Shown: piece after piece, positions 9,377-17,880 of the stretch | Numbering within the stretch: the stretch's first letter is position 1 | How the letters are laid out: each line of letters starts with the position of its first letter | Assembly (NCBI RefSeq): GCF_042666655.1 | Contig: NZ_JBHTDE010000003.1 | Coordinates: 558,001-622,000, forward strand | Length of the DNA stretch: 64,000 nucleotides | From: Paracraurococcus sp042666655 | GTDB lineage: Bacteria > Pseudomonadota > Alphaproteobacteria > Acetobacterales > Acetobacteraceae | Direction: 5' to 3' | Translations under genes and position numbers: made by a program | The notes under the pieces: generated by a model | The model's database searches: none | Seen by the model: only the letters and a program-made list of their open reading frames with translations | Told to the model about the DNA's origin: nothing

Positions 9377-10705
9377 TCAGCCGGCTGCGGCGACCGGCGC
9401 GCCGGCATCGGCCCGCAGCGGCAAGGACAGGGTGAAGACCCAGCAGGCCGCCAGCATGGCGGCCGAGCCGAGCAGGCATGCCGGCAGGCCGCCCCAACCA
9501 TAGAGTAGGCCCGAGAGCAGGATGCCGGCGAACCGCCCCGCCGCATTGGCGGCGTAGTAGAAGCCGACATCCTCCGCCGCCTTCGCCGACCCGGCATAGG
9601 CCAGCACCAAGTAGGAATGAACCGAGGAATCGACCGCGAAGGCGAAGCCGAAGACCGCCAGCCCCGCCACCACGACCAGGTCCGGCCGTGCTACCTCCGC
9701 CAGCAGGGCGGCGGCCAGCGCCGCCGGCACCAGGGCCAGCAGCAGGGACCAGAGCCGCGCCGCCTGGACCTCGGTGCTCAGCCCATCCGCGCTGCGCCGG
9801 ACCAGGGCGGGTGCCGCGGCCTGCACCACGCCGTAGCCGATGGTCCAGAGCGCCAGGAAGCCGCCGACCATCGGGAAGCTCCAGCCCGAGGCATAGAGGA
9901 AGACCGGCAGGCCGACGACGAACCAGACGTCGCGCGCGCCGAACAGCACCACCCGTGCGGCGGCCAGCAGGTTGATGCCGCGGCTGCGGGCGAAGAACTC
10001 CTTCACCGAGCGGGACGCCCTGGCCTTGCCCATCAGCGGCGGCAGCGACAGCACCACGCCGGCCAGGATGCAGCCCAGGACCGCCGCCATGGCCCAGAGC
10101 GCGCCGCGGAAGCCAAGGGCTTCCAGCAGCACCCCGCCGAGGAAGAAGCCGAGGCCCTTCATCGCATTCTTGCTGCCGGTGAAGAAGGCGACCCAGCGGA
10201 ACAGCCGGCCGGAGGCCTCGGCCGGCGTCCGGTCGCCGGTAGGCGAAGCCCGCAGGCGTGCCTCGGCCGCCACGCCGTAGGCGCCGTCGTGGATCAGCTT
10301 GATCGCCGACTTGCTGGCGGTCTTGGTCAGGTCCTTGGCGACGCCGCAGGCGCCCTGCGCCGCGACCACCCAAGCGACCGACAGCGCCGCGCCCCAGCCG
10401 GGCGACAGCGCCGAGAGCATCAGGAAGCCGCAGATCTGCGCCGTCAGCCCCACCGCCAGCATGCGGGCGATGCCGAAGCGCGTCGCCAGCCAGCCGCCGA
10501 TCAGGTTGGCGCCGATCCCGGCGGCCTCGTACAACAGGAAGAGGAAGGCCAGGGCGAAGGGCGAATAGCCCAGCCGGAAGAAATGCAGCAGCACCAGCAT
10601 CCGCAGCGCGCCATCGGTCAGCGTGAAGCCCCAATAGGCCGCGGTGACGATGGCGTAGTCGCGGGTGCCGGACGCGGTGCCGGCGGGGATGGCGCTTCTG
10701 CTCAT
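9377..10705 (-). CDS. arsJ: Organoarsenical efflux MFS transporter ArsJ
   Basis: A 442-residue major-facilitator protein with about twelve membrane segments, directly downstream of a GAPDH gene inside an ars operon. That pairing is diagnostic for ArsJ, which exports 1-arseno-3-phosphoglycerate made by GAPDH from arsenate and glyceraldehyde-3-phosphate; the product then breaks down outside the cell. Recognisable ArsJ-type segments include GVAKDLTKTASKSAIK and FFTGSKNAMKGLGFFLGG. The ATG at 10705 follows the GAPDH stop by one base (TGACATG), so translation is coupled. It is the last gene of the arsRC-gapdh-arsJ unit. Confidence 0.9.
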   Translation of the reverse strand: MSRSAIPAGTASGTRDYAIVTAAYWGFTLTDGALRMLVLLHFFRLGYSPFALAFLFLLYEAAGIGANLIGGWLATRFGIARMLAVGLTAQICGFLMLSALSPGWGAALSVAWVVAAQGACGVAKDLTKTASKSAIKLIHDGAYGVAAEARLRASPTGDRTPAEASGRLFRWVAFFTGSKNAMKGLGFFLGGVLLEALGFRGALWAMAAVLGCILAGVVLSLPPLMGKARASRSVKEFFARSRGINLLAAARVVLFGARDVWFVVGLPVFLYASGWSFPMVGGFLALWTIGYGVVQAAAPALVRRSADGLSTEVQAARLWSLLLALVPAALAAALLAEVARPDLVVVAGLAVFGFAFAVDSSVHSYLVLAYAGSAKAAEDVGFYYAANAAGRFAGILLSGLLYGWGGLPACLLGSAAMLAACWVFTLSLPLRADAGAPVAAAG

Positions 10706-10706
10706 G

Positions 10707-11750
10707 TCAGATGCCGACCTCCGCCATGTGGCAGGCCAGGTCCACCATGCGGCAGGCATAGCCCATCTCGTTGTCGTACCAGGCATAGACCTTCAGCAGG
10801 GTGCCGTCGGTGACCATGGTGGACAGGGCATCGACGATGGCGCTGCGGGTGTCGCGGGCATAATCGGCCGAGACCAGCGGGCGCTCCTCGTAGCCCAGGA
10901 TGCCGGCCAAAGGTCCTTCGGCCGCGGTACGGAACAGCGCGTTCACTTCCGCCGCCGTGGTTTCCCGCGCCAGTTCGAAGACGCAATCGGTCAGCGAGGC
11001 GTTCAGCACCGGCGCGCGCACCGCATGGCCGTTCAGCTTGCCCTTCAGCTCCGGGTAGATCAGCGCGATCGCCGTGGCGCTGCCGGTGGTGGTCGGCTGC
11101 AGCGACAGCATGGCGCTGCGTGCCCGGCGCAGGTCCCGGTGCGGCGCGTCGGTGACGACATTGGTGTTGGTCGGGTCGTGGATGGTGGTGATCATGCCAT
11201 GGCGGATGCCGATGGCCTCCTGCACCACCTTCACCACCGGGGCCAGGCAGTTGGTGGTACACGACGCTGCGGTGACGATCGGATGCCGCGCCGGGTCGTA
11301 CAGATGGTGGTTCACGCCCACCACGACATTCAGCGCGCCTGGGTCCTTCACCGGCGCCGCGACGACCACCCGCTTCGCGCCGCGCCGCAGATGCCCCTCC
11401 AACGCCGCCGGCGTGAGGAACTTGCCGCTGCAGTCCAGCACCACGTCGACGCCGTGATCGCCCCAGGGGATGTCGCCGGGCTGCGCATGTTCCGAGAAGG
11501 ACAGTCGTCTATCGCCGATCGCCAGGCCGGCACCCTCGACGGCGATGCGGGGGCCACGCCAGCGGCCCTGCACGCTGTCGAATTCCAGCAGGTGGGCGCA
11601 GGCCGCGGCGCCGCCCTTGATCTCATTCAAGTGGACGACCTCCAGCCGGTTGCCGCGGCGCGGGTCCTCGGGCTGACGCTCGGCCGCGCCCATCGCGGCG
11701 CGCAGCGCCAGCCGACCGATGCGGCCCATGCCGCTGATACCGACCCGCAT
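10707..11750 (-). CDS. Glyceraldehyde-3-phosphate dehydrogenase of the ars operon (ArsJ-associated)
   Basis: A 347-residue NAD-dependent GAPDH-family enzyme with the Rossmann start VGISGMGRIGRLALR. The catalytic Cys164 lies in ASCTTNC, the general-base His191 in TTIHDPTN, and the C-terminal WYDNEMGY is present. In ArsJ operons this paralogue is taken to form 1-arseno-3-phosphoglycerate from arsenate, feeding the neighbouring exporter. It starts at 11750, two bases after the arsR-arsC fusion ends, and ends one base before arsJ. A housekeeping role is less likely given this tight operon position. Confidence 0.92.
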   Translation of the reverse strand: MRVGISGMGRIGRLALRAAMGAAERQPEDPRRGNRLEVVHLNEIKGGAAACAHLLEFDSVQGRWRGPRIAVEGAGLAIGDRRLSFSEHAQPGDIPWGDHGVDVVLDCSGKFLTPAALEGHLRRGAKRVVVAAPVKDPGALNVVVGVNHHLYDPARHPIVTAASCTTNCLAPVVKVVQEAIGIRHGMITTIHDPTNTNVVTDAPHRDLRRARSAMLSLQPTTTGSATAIALIYPELKGKLNGHAVRAPVLNASLTDCVFELARETTAAEVNALFRTAAEGPLAGILGYEERPLVSADYARDTRSAIVDALSTMVTDGTLLKVYAWYDNEMGYACRMVDLACHMAEVGI

Positions 11751-11752
11751 GC

Positions 11753-12610
11753 TCAGCGCACCACCGCATGCGGGTCGGCCAGCTCGTCCAGTCGCGCCTT
11801 CAGCGCCAGGCGGTCGAGGGAGGCGATGGGCAGGCTGGTGAAGGCTTCCAGCCGCCGGCGCAGCCCGGCATAGACCTCGTTCAGCAGCGTCGCGCGTTCG
11901 GCGGGGCTGCCGCCGAACTTGCTCGGGTCCGGCAGCGGCCAAGCGCCGGTGATGGTCGTCGCGCCGAAGTCGGGGCAGACCTGGCCATGCAGCGTGTCGC
12001 AAAGGGTGATGACGAAGTCCATGGACGGCGCCTCGGGCCCGGTGAACTCGGCCCACGACTTGGACCGCAGGCCCGAGACGTCGTGGCCCAGCGTCTTCAG
12101 CAGCGCCAGCACCTCGGGCAGCGGCCCGGTCGGCGACGGGTCCGAACCCGCCGACCAGGCGGCGAAGCGGCCGGGCGCCAGCTTCTTCAGCAGCGCTTCG
12201 GCCATGACCGACCGGGCGGCGTTGTGGGTGCAGAGGAACAGCACGTTGAAGATGGGCGGCTGCATGGTGTCGTTCTCCCGCGTCAGGGTATCCAGCATGC
12301 GGCCAAGGTCGCCGCAGCGGGCGGGCTCGCCGCCGCAGCAGGCCTCGGCCAGGAAGCCGAGCAGCGCGCGCAACCGCGCGAACCGCACCGCATAGATCAT
12401 GCTGCGGCCCTGCCGCGTGGCGGCGACCAGCCCCGCCTGGTCGAGGGCGCGCAAATGGAAGGACAGCGTCGAGGCCGGCACGTCCAGCCGCGCGGCGATC
12501 TCGCCCGCCGCCAGGCCGCTCGGCCCGGCATCCAGCAGGGCGCGCAGCAGGTCGAGCCGGGTGGCCTGCCCGAGGGCGGCGAAGGCGAAGGCGGCATCAT
12601 CCGATTCCAT
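11753..12610 (-). CDS. ArsR-ArsC fusion: arsenite-responsive repressor joined to arsenate reductase
   Basis: One 285-residue frame holds two domains. Residues 1 to about 105 are an ArsR/SmtB winged-helix repressor with a C-terminal cysteine set C91, C92 and C99 (CCGGEPARC) suited to trivalent arsenic. Residues about 119 to 285 are a low-molecular-weight phosphatase-type arsenate reductase with the CX5R loop CTHNAAR (C127 to R133). The reductase makes arsenite from arsenate. An internal ATG (M116) could in principle give free ArsC, but no separate Shine-Dalgarno was evident. It is the first gene of the unit with GAPDH and arsJ, and an inverted repeat lies directly upstream. Confidence 0.92.
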   Translation of the reverse strand: MESDDAAFAFAALGQATRLDLLRALLDAGPSGLAAGEIAARLDVPASTLSFHLRALDQAGLVAATRQGRSMIYAVRFARLRALLGFLAEACCGGEPARCGDLGRMLDTLTRENDTMQPPIFNVLFLCTHNAARSVMAEALLKKLAPGRFAAWSAGSDPSPTGPLPEVLALLKTLGHDVSGLRSKSWAEFTGPEAPSMDFVITLCDTLHGQVCPDFGATTITGAWPLPDPSKFGGSPAERATLLNEVYAGLRRRLEAFTSLPIASLDRLALKARLDELADPHAVVR

Positions 12611-12630
12611 GTTTCCAATTTAGTCGAAAC
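12611..12630. promoter_or_regulatory. Candidate ArsR operator before the arsR-arsC fusion
   Basis: GTTTC and GAAAC form perfect 5-bp inverted arms around a 10-base AT-rich centre, immediately upstream of the ATG at 12610 on the minus strand. The half TAGTCGAAAC matches 8 of 10 bases of TACTCGAATC in the other ars operator at 15181. Binding by an ArsR is inferred from position and likeness. Confidence 0.6.
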
Positions 12631-12668
12631 ATGCCGGCGTTGGATGACACTTGCATGACCCTTTCAGG

Positions 12669-13733
12669 TCAGCCGAGCGCCTGGACCACCTGCTGCACCG
12701 CATTCCGCGCCGCCCGGGTGATACCCGCCAGGGTCGCCGAGGCCGCGCCGGTCCAGTCGCCATAGCCCAGCAGCCAGAGCCGCGGCTCGGCCAGGGCGCG
12801 TCCGGCCGGCCCGACCGCCACCCGGCCATCCGGCTGCACCAGGCCGAGCGGCGTCAGATGCCCGAGCGCCGGGCGGAAGCCGGTGCACCAGAGGATCGCA
12901 TCCGCGGCGATGCGGGTGCCATCGGCCCAGACCGCGGCATCGGCCTCCAGCCGGGCGAAGGGGCGCAGGCTGCCGAGAGCGCCGCGGGCCCGGGCCTCCC
13001 GCACCGGCGCCACCGCGACGACGTCGCCGAGGCCGCCCTCAACCGGCGGCGGCGGGCGGCCCTCGCGTTCGGCCTGCCAGCGGGCCGTGGCGCGTTCGAA
13101 CAGGACGCGGCCATCGACCTCGTCCGGCAGGAAGACCGGCGCGCGTTCCGTCACCCAGGTGGCGCGGGCAGCGGCACGGGAAACCTCGGCCAGGATCTGC
13201 GCTCCGGAATTGCCGCCGCCCACCACCAGGACCCGCAGCCCGGCGAAATCCTCCGGCCGGCGATAGGCGGCCGAATGAACCTGTATTCCGGCGAAGGCGT
13301 CGCGGCCGGGGACGTCGGGGACGAAGGGATGCGCCCAGGTGCCGGTGGCGCTGATCACCGCGCGGGCGGTCCAGGCGCTGCCACCGGCGGCCTCGACCCG
13401 CAGGGCAGCGCCGGCGCCGCCAATCGCGGCGACCCGCACCGGCCGGCGCACCGGCAAGGCGTAGCGCGCCTCGTAGGCCGTCAGGTAGGCGATGACGGCA
13501 TCGCGCGGCGGATAGCCGCCATCGGGCGGGACAGGCATCGGCCAGCCGGGCAGGGAGCTCCACTGCGCCGGGGAGAACAGCGTCAGCGAGTCCCAGGCAT
13601 GCCGCCAGGCGCCGCCCGGCGCCTCCCCGGCATCGAGGATGGCGAAGGAGAGCCCGCTGCGGCGCAGGAAGTAGCCGGCGGCGAGGCCGGCCTGCCCGCC
13701 GCCCACCACGACGGCGTCGAGCGGTTCAGCCAC
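12669..13733 (-). CDS. arsO: ArsO-type NAD(P)H-dependent flavin monooxygenase of the ars operon
   Basis: A 354-residue flavoprotein with FAD site VVVGGGQAGLAAGYF at the N-terminus and NAD(P) site VLVVGGGNSGAQ near residue 170. A flavin-containing monooxygenase directly after acr3 is the usual context for ArsO, a common ars-operon gene of uncertain chemistry. Its start overlaps the end of acr3 by eight bases, so the two are co-translated. It ends 58 bp before the start of the arsR-arsC unit. The name rests on family and context; the oxidised substrate is not established. Confidence 0.8.
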   Translation of the reverse strand: MAEPLDAVVVGGGQAGLAAGYFLRRSGLSFAILDAGEAPGGAWRHAWDSLTLFSPAQWSSLPGWPMPVPPDGGYPPRDAVIAYLTAYEARYALPVRRPVRVAAIGGAGAALRVEAAGGSAWTARAVISATGTWAHPFVPDVPGRDAFAGIQVHSAAYRRPEDFAGLRVLVVGGGNSGAQILAEVSRAAARATWVTERAPVFLPDEVDGRVLFERATARWQAEREGRPPPPVEGGLGDVVAVAPVREARARGALGSLRPFARLEADAAVWADGTRIAADAILWCTGFRPALGHLTPLGLVQPDGRVAVGPAGRALAEPRLWLLGYGDWTGAASATLAGITRAARNAVQQVVQALG

Positions 13734-14808
13734 GCGCCGGCACCGTCTCTGCCAAGGCCGTGTCGCCGGGGAACCAGGCGCGGCCCAGCCGCAGCGCCAC
13801 GCCGACCAGCAGGATCAGCACCGGAACCTCCACAAGCGGTCCGATCACCGTGGCGAAGGCGACGGGGGACGCCAGGCCGAAGGCGGCGATGGCCACCGCG
13901 ATCGCCAGCTCGAAATTGTTGGACGCGGCGGTGAAGGCGATCGCGGTGGTGCGCGGGTAGTCGGCGCGGATCCAGCGGCCCATGGCGAAGGAGACCAGGA
14001 ACATCACCAGGAAGTAGATCGCCAGCGGCAGGGCGATACGCAGCGCGTCCATCGGCAGCCGCAGCACCTCGCCGCCCTTCAGGGTGAACATCGCCACGAT
14101 GGTCAGCAGCAGCGCGACCAGGGTGACCGGCGCGATGCGCGGCAGGAAGCGTTCGGTGTACCAGGCCTCCCCGTGGCGGGCGGTCAGCATCCGCCGGCTG
14201 AGGAAGCCGGCGGCGAAGGGCAGGCCGAGATAGAGCAGCACGGCGCCGGCGATGGTGCCGAAGGGCACCTGCACCACGCGCCCCTCCAGCCCCACCAGCG
14301 GCGGCAGCACCGACAGGAAGAACCAGGCATAGGCGCCGAAGAAGACCAGCTGGAAGATGCTGTTGAAGGCGACCAAGCCGGCGACGTATTGCGCATCCCC
14401 ACGCGCCAGGTGGTTCCAGACCAGCACCATGGCGATGCAGCGGGCCAGGCCGATCAGGATCAGCCCGGTCATGTAGTCCGGCCGGTCGGACAGGAAGGCC
14501 ACCGCCAGGCCGAACATCAGCACCGGTCCGATCACCCAGTTCTGCACCAGCGACAGCAGCAGCACGCGGCGGTCCTTGAACACCGCCGGCAGCGCCTCGT
14601 AGCGGACCCGCGCCAGCGGTGGATACATCATCAGGATCAGCCCGACGGCGATCGGCAGGTTGGTGCCGTTGACGGACATGGCGTCGAGCGCCGCCGGCAA
14701 TCCCGGCACCAGGCTGCCGAGCGCGATGCCCAACCCCATCGCGGCGAAGATCCAGAGCGTCAGCCCGCGATCGAGCAGGGACAGTCGGCGGGGTTCGGCT
14801 TCGGTCAT
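13726..14808 (-). CDS. acr3: ACR3-family arsenite efflux permease
   Basis: A 360-residue inner-membrane carrier with about ten membrane helices. The family signature LARCIAMVLVWN carries the conserved cysteine C124, and NNFELAIAVAI carries the conserved glutamate E300. ACR3 exports arsenite using the membrane potential or proton gradient. It overlaps the upstream arsR by four bases (ATGA) and the downstream arsO by eight, forming a compact arsR-acr3-arsO operon. Confidence 0.95.
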   Translation of the reverse strand: MTEAEPRRLSLLDRGLTLWIFAAMGLGIALGSLVPGLPAALDAMSVNGTNLPIAVGLILMMYPPLARVRYEALPAVFKDRRVLLLSLVQNWVIGPVLMFGLAVAFLSDRPDYMTGLILIGLARCIAMVLVWNHLARGDAQYVAGLVAFNSIFQLVFFGAYAWFFLSVLPPLVGLEGRVVQVPFGTIAGAVLLYLGLPFAAGFLSRRMLTARHGEAWYTERFLPRIAPVTLVALLLTIVAMFTLKGGEVLRLPMDALRIALPLAIYFLVMFLVSFAMGRWIRADYPRTTAIAFTAASNNFELAIAVAIAAFGLASPVAFATVIGPLVEVPVLILLVGVALRLGRAWFPGDTALAETVPARG

Positions 14809-15170
14809 GCATCATCTCCGGTGGTGGTGGGGCCGCAGCAGGCGAGCGGCAGGGCGGCGTCGAGCAGCGGGGCGCAGGCACCGGGGCGGCTGCCGCAGCA
14901 ATCCTCCACCAGGAAGGCGACCAGGGCGCGGATGCCGCCCAGTTCGACGCCGTAGAAGACTTGGCGGCTTTCCCGTCGGGACTGGACCAGCCCGGCCCGG
15001 GTCAGAATCGCCAGATGGGTGGACATGGTATTGGGCGGCGTCCCCAGCCGGCGGGCGATCTCGCCGGCTGGCAGCCCCGCGGACCCCTGCTGCAGCAGCA
15101 GGCGGAAGGCGCGCAGGCGGGTGTCCTGGGCCAGGGCGGCGAAGGCTTCGACGGCAGTGATCTCGTCCAT
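14805..15170 (-). CDS. arsR: ArsR-family arsenic-responsive repressor
   Basis: A 121-residue winged-helix repressor (TPPNTMSTHLAILTRAGLV is the recognition region). Like the ArsR half of the fusion, it has C91, C92 and C99 (CCGSRPGAC) for trivalent arsenic or antimony, plus a second pair, C111 and C112. It is the first gene of arsR-acr3-arsO, so autoregulation is expected. A perfect 8-bp inverted repeat begins one base upstream of its ATG and lies between it and the divergent MFS gene. Confidence 0.93.
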   Translation of the reverse strand: MDEITAVEAFAALAQDTRLRAFRLLLQQGSAGLPAGEIARRLGTPPNTMSTHLAILTRAGLVQSRRESRQVFYGVELGGIRALVAFLVEDCCGSRPGACAPLLDAALPLACCGPTTTGDDA

Positions 15171-15190
15171 GATTCGAGACTACTCGAATC
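15171..15190. promoter_or_regulatory. Candidate ArsR operator between arsR and the divergent MFS gene
   Basis: GATTCGAG, four bases, then CTCGAATC: perfect 8-bp inverted arms directly next to the arsR start codon, in the 54-bp gap to the MFS gene at 15225. One site could therefore control both directions. Protein binding is inferred. Confidence 0.7.
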
Positions 15191-15224
15191 GCCGATTCCG
15201 GCAAGCCGCGGTTAGCCTCGTGTC

Positions 15225-16427
15225 ATGTCCGGGACGACCCGTTTCGCCGCCGCCATCGTCGCCGCGCAGGTGCTGGCGCAGATCGGCGCCTTCACCCTGC
15301 CGGCGCTGCTGCCCGGCTATATCGACCGCTGGTCGCTGACCGCGACCGAGGCCGGCTGGCTGATCGGCGCCTTCTTCGCCGCCTATGTCGTCGCGGTGCC
15401 GGTGCTGGTCGCGCTGACCGACCGCCTCCCGGCGCGGCGGGTCTACGTGTTCGGCACCGGGCTGACTGCGATGTCGCATCTCGGCTTCGCGCTGCTGGCG
15501 GATGGGTTCTGGGGTGCGCTGGCGCTGCGCGCCATGGCCGGCATCGGCTGGGCCGGCTGCTACATGCCCGGGCTGAAGGCGATCGCCGACCAGCTGGAAG
15601 GACATGCCCAGTCCCGCGCGGTGACCTGGCATGCCGCCGGGGTCGGCATCGCCGGCGCGGCCTCCTTCGCCGTGGCGGGCGGGCTCGATGCGCTTGCCGG
15701 CCCCGGCGCGGCCTTCCTGTTCGGCGGCCTGGCCGCCCTGGCCGCCGCCGCGATCGGCGCCGCGGTCATGCCGGCAGAGCCGCCGCCGCGGCCCGCCGAC
15801 GCCCCGCCCCCGGGGGCGCTGCTCGATTTCCGCCCGGTCCTCCGCAACCGCGCCGCCATGGCCTGGATCGTTGGCTATACCGTCCATACCTGGGAGCTGG
15901 CGGCACTGCGGGCCTGGGCGGTCACCTTCCTCGCCGCCACCATCGCCCGGCACGGCGCGCCGTCCTGGCTGCCCGGGCCGACTGCCATCTTCACCGCCGC
16001 CGGGCTGGCCGGGATCGTGGTGTCGATCACCGGCAACGAGACGGCGCAGCGCTTCGGCCGGGCGCGGGTGGTGGCGGCGGCGATGGGCCTGGCGGCGGGG
16101 ATGTCGCTGCTCGCCGGCTGGTCGGGGTTGGTCTCGGCGCCGCTCGCCGCGCTCTGCGTCATCGCCTGGAATGCCGCGATCTACCTCGACAGTTCGGCGC
16201 TGACCGCGGGCACCGTGCAGGCGGCGGCACCGGGTCGGCGCGGCGCCACGATGGGGCTGCACAGCATGTGCGGCTATGCCGGCGGCTTCCTCGGGCCGCT
16301 CGGCGTCGGCATCGCGCTCGACCTGGCCGGGCCGGAGGGGCTCGGCTGGGCGCTCGGCTTCGGCCACCTGGCCGGGGTCACGCTGCTGGGCCTGGCGGTG
16401 CTGCGGCGGCTGGGCCGGCCGCACTGA
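15225..16427 (+). CDS. MFS transporter divergent from arsR, candidate metalloid exporter
   Basis: A 400-residue major-facilitator carrier with about twelve hydrophobic helices and a loop motif LTDRLPARRVYVFGTG after the second or third helix. It shares a 54-bp promoter gap, with its perfect inverted repeat, with arsR on the other strand, so co-regulation by arsenic is likely. ArsK, a known MFS exporter of trivalent arsenicals in some alphaproteobacteria, is one possibility. A generic drug or sugar efflux role cannot be excluded, because I see no decisive signature. It converges with the cysteine-tailed flavoprotein, three bases apart. Confidence 0.75.
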   Translation: MSGTTRFAAAIVAAQVLAQIGAFTLPALLPGYIDRWSLTATEAGWLIGAFFAAYVVAVPVLVALTDRLPARRVYVFGTGLTAMSHLGFALLADGFWGALALRAMAGIGWAGCYMPGLKAIADQLEGHAQSRAVTWHAAGVGIAGAASFAVAGGLDALAGPGAAFLFGGLAALAAAAIGAAVMPAEPPPRPADAPPPGALLDFRPVLRNRAAMAWIVGYTVHTWELAALRAWAVTFLAATIARHGAPSWLPGPTAIFTAAGLAGIVVSITGNETAQRFGRARVVAAAMGLAAGMSLLAGWSGLVSAPLAALCVIAWNAAIYLDSSALTAGTVQAAAPGRRGATMGLHSMCGYAGGFLGPLGVGIALDLAGPEGLGWALGFGHLAGVTLLGLAVLRRLGRPH

Positions 16428-16430
16428 GCC

Positions 16431-17837
16431 TCAGCCGCAGCAGCCCTTCGGCGCGGCGACGGGCGCGGCGGCGGCAGGGCCGCAGCAGGATGCGGCCGCC
16501 GCCAGCGCCGGCTGCGGTGCGCCGCAACCGGCGGCCACGGGTGGCGCCGCCGGCGCGCAGCAGGCGCCGGCGGGGGCTGCCGCATCGGTGACGCAGACGC
16601 CGGTCTCCGGCAGGTCGAGATGCACCTCCCGCGCCGCCGCCCAGTCGCCGGCCAGCGCCGCGGCGATGCTGCGCACCTGCTCATAGCCGGTCGCCAGCAG
16701 GAAGGTGGGCGCACGGCCGTAGCTCTTCATCCCGGCGATGTAGAAACCCGCTTCCGGGTGGCGCAGCTCGGCCTCGCCATGTGGGCGGACGGTGCCGCAG
16801 CTATGCAGGTTGGGGTCGATCAGCGGTGCCAGGGCCGGCGTCGTCTCCACCGCCGCATCGAGCCCGAGGCGGATCTCCCGCAGGTAGGACAGGTCGGGGC
16901 GGAAGCCGGCGGCGACGACGATGCGGTCGGCCTGCACCGTGGTCATGCGCTCGCCCTGCCGGCCGGTGACCGCCAGCGCGCCGCCCGCATCGGCAATGCG
17001 GTCGATCAGGAAGGGCGCCAGGGCGGTGACGGCGCCGCTTTCGACCAGCGACTGCGCCCGGGCGCCGAGCGAGCCGCGCTCGGCCAGCGCGTCGCGTGCG
17101 CCGCCGCCGAAATTCACCGCCCCCAGCGGCCGGCGGAAGGCCCAGAGGATGCGGGTGCCGGGCGCATCCTTGGCCAGCGCGACCAGGTCGAGCACGGCGT
17201 TCATGGCGGAATGCCCGGCGCCGACCACCAGCGTGGTCGCCCCGGCATAGGTCCCGCGCGCCGTGCCGAGCACGTCCGGGATGCCATAGGCGATGCGGTC
17301 GGCCTGCGCCGCCTCGCCCGGGGCCGGCATGCCATGTGCACCGGCCGGGTTCGGCGCCTGCCAGGTGCCGGCGCAGTCGATGACGGCGGCGGCCGCGATC
17401 GCCTCGATGCCGCCATCGGCGGTCGTCACGTGCAGCACGAAGGGCGCGGCGTCGCGCCCCCGGCTCTCTTGCAACCGGCCATGGTCGCGGCGGGCGATGC
17501 CGATGACCCGCCCGCCGGTGCGGATGCGGCCGCGCAGCGCCGCGGTGGCGGCCAAGGGCGCCAGGTAGCGCGTCACCAGCTCGGCGCCGGTCGGGTAGGC
17601 CTCGGCCTCGGGTGCCGCCCAGCCCTCGGCTTCCAGCAGGCTGCGGGCGGCGGCGTCGATGTCGTAGCGCCAGGGCGAGAACATCCGGACATGGCCCCAT
17701 TCGCGCACCGCGGCGGCGACTTCGGGCCCGGCTTCCAGCACCAGAGGCTGCAGCCCGCGGGTCAACAGATGGGCGGCGGCGGCGAGGCCGACCGGGCCGG
17801 CGCCGATGATGGCGACGGGCAGGTTGGATGCGGTCAT
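16431..17837 (-). CDS. NAD(P)/FAD-binding flavoprotein with cysteine-rich C-terminal tail
   Basis: A 468-residue protein. It starts with the FAD motif VAIIGAGPVGLAAAAHLL and has an NAD(P) site TLVVGAGHSAMNAVLDL near the middle, so it is a flavin oxidoreductase of the monooxygenase or thioredoxin-reductase-like group. The last 55 or so residues are low-complexity Ala/Pro with eight cysteines, seven of them in GACCAP, GCGAP, SCCGP and the terminal GCCG. This tail looks like a soft-metal or arsenite binding segment. GGAAG lies nine bases before the ATG at 17837. It lies 43 bp after a PadR regulator that also carries CC pairs, and next to the ars genes. The function is unknown; a role in metalloid redox or trapping is inference. 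Confidence 0.8.
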   Translation of the reverse strand: MTASNLPVAIIGAGPVGLAAAAHLLTRGLQPLVLEAGPEVAAAVREWGHVRMFSPWRYDIDAAARSLLEAEGWAAPEAEAYPTGAELVTRYLAPLAATAALRGRIRTGGRVIGIARRDHGRLQESRGRDAAPFVLHVTTADGGIEAIAAAAVIDCAGTWQAPNPAGAHGMPAPGEAAQADRIAYGIPDVLGTARGTYAGATTLVVGAGHSAMNAVLDLVALAKDAPGTRILWAFRRPLGAVNFGGGARDALAERGSLGARAQSLVESGAVTALAPFLIDRIADAGGALAVTGRQGERMTTVQADRIVVAAGFRPDLSYLREIRLGLDAAVETTPALAPLIDPNLHSCGTVRPHGEAELRHPEAGFYIAGMKSYGRAPTFLLATGYEQVRSIAAALAGDWAAAREVHLDLPETGVCVTDAAAPAGACCAPAAPPVAAGCGAPQPALAAAASCCGPAAAAPVAAPKGCCG

Positions 17838-17880
17838 GGCGTGGCTTCCTGGCGCGGGGAGGGGGTGAAGGCGGGGCGCA

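Noticed and set aside
11753..12265. arsC as a separate gene starting at the internal ATG (M116)
   Set aside because: The frame is continuous with the ArsR half, with no stop and no clear separate ribosome site. Recorded as a fusion, with the internal start noted as a possibility.
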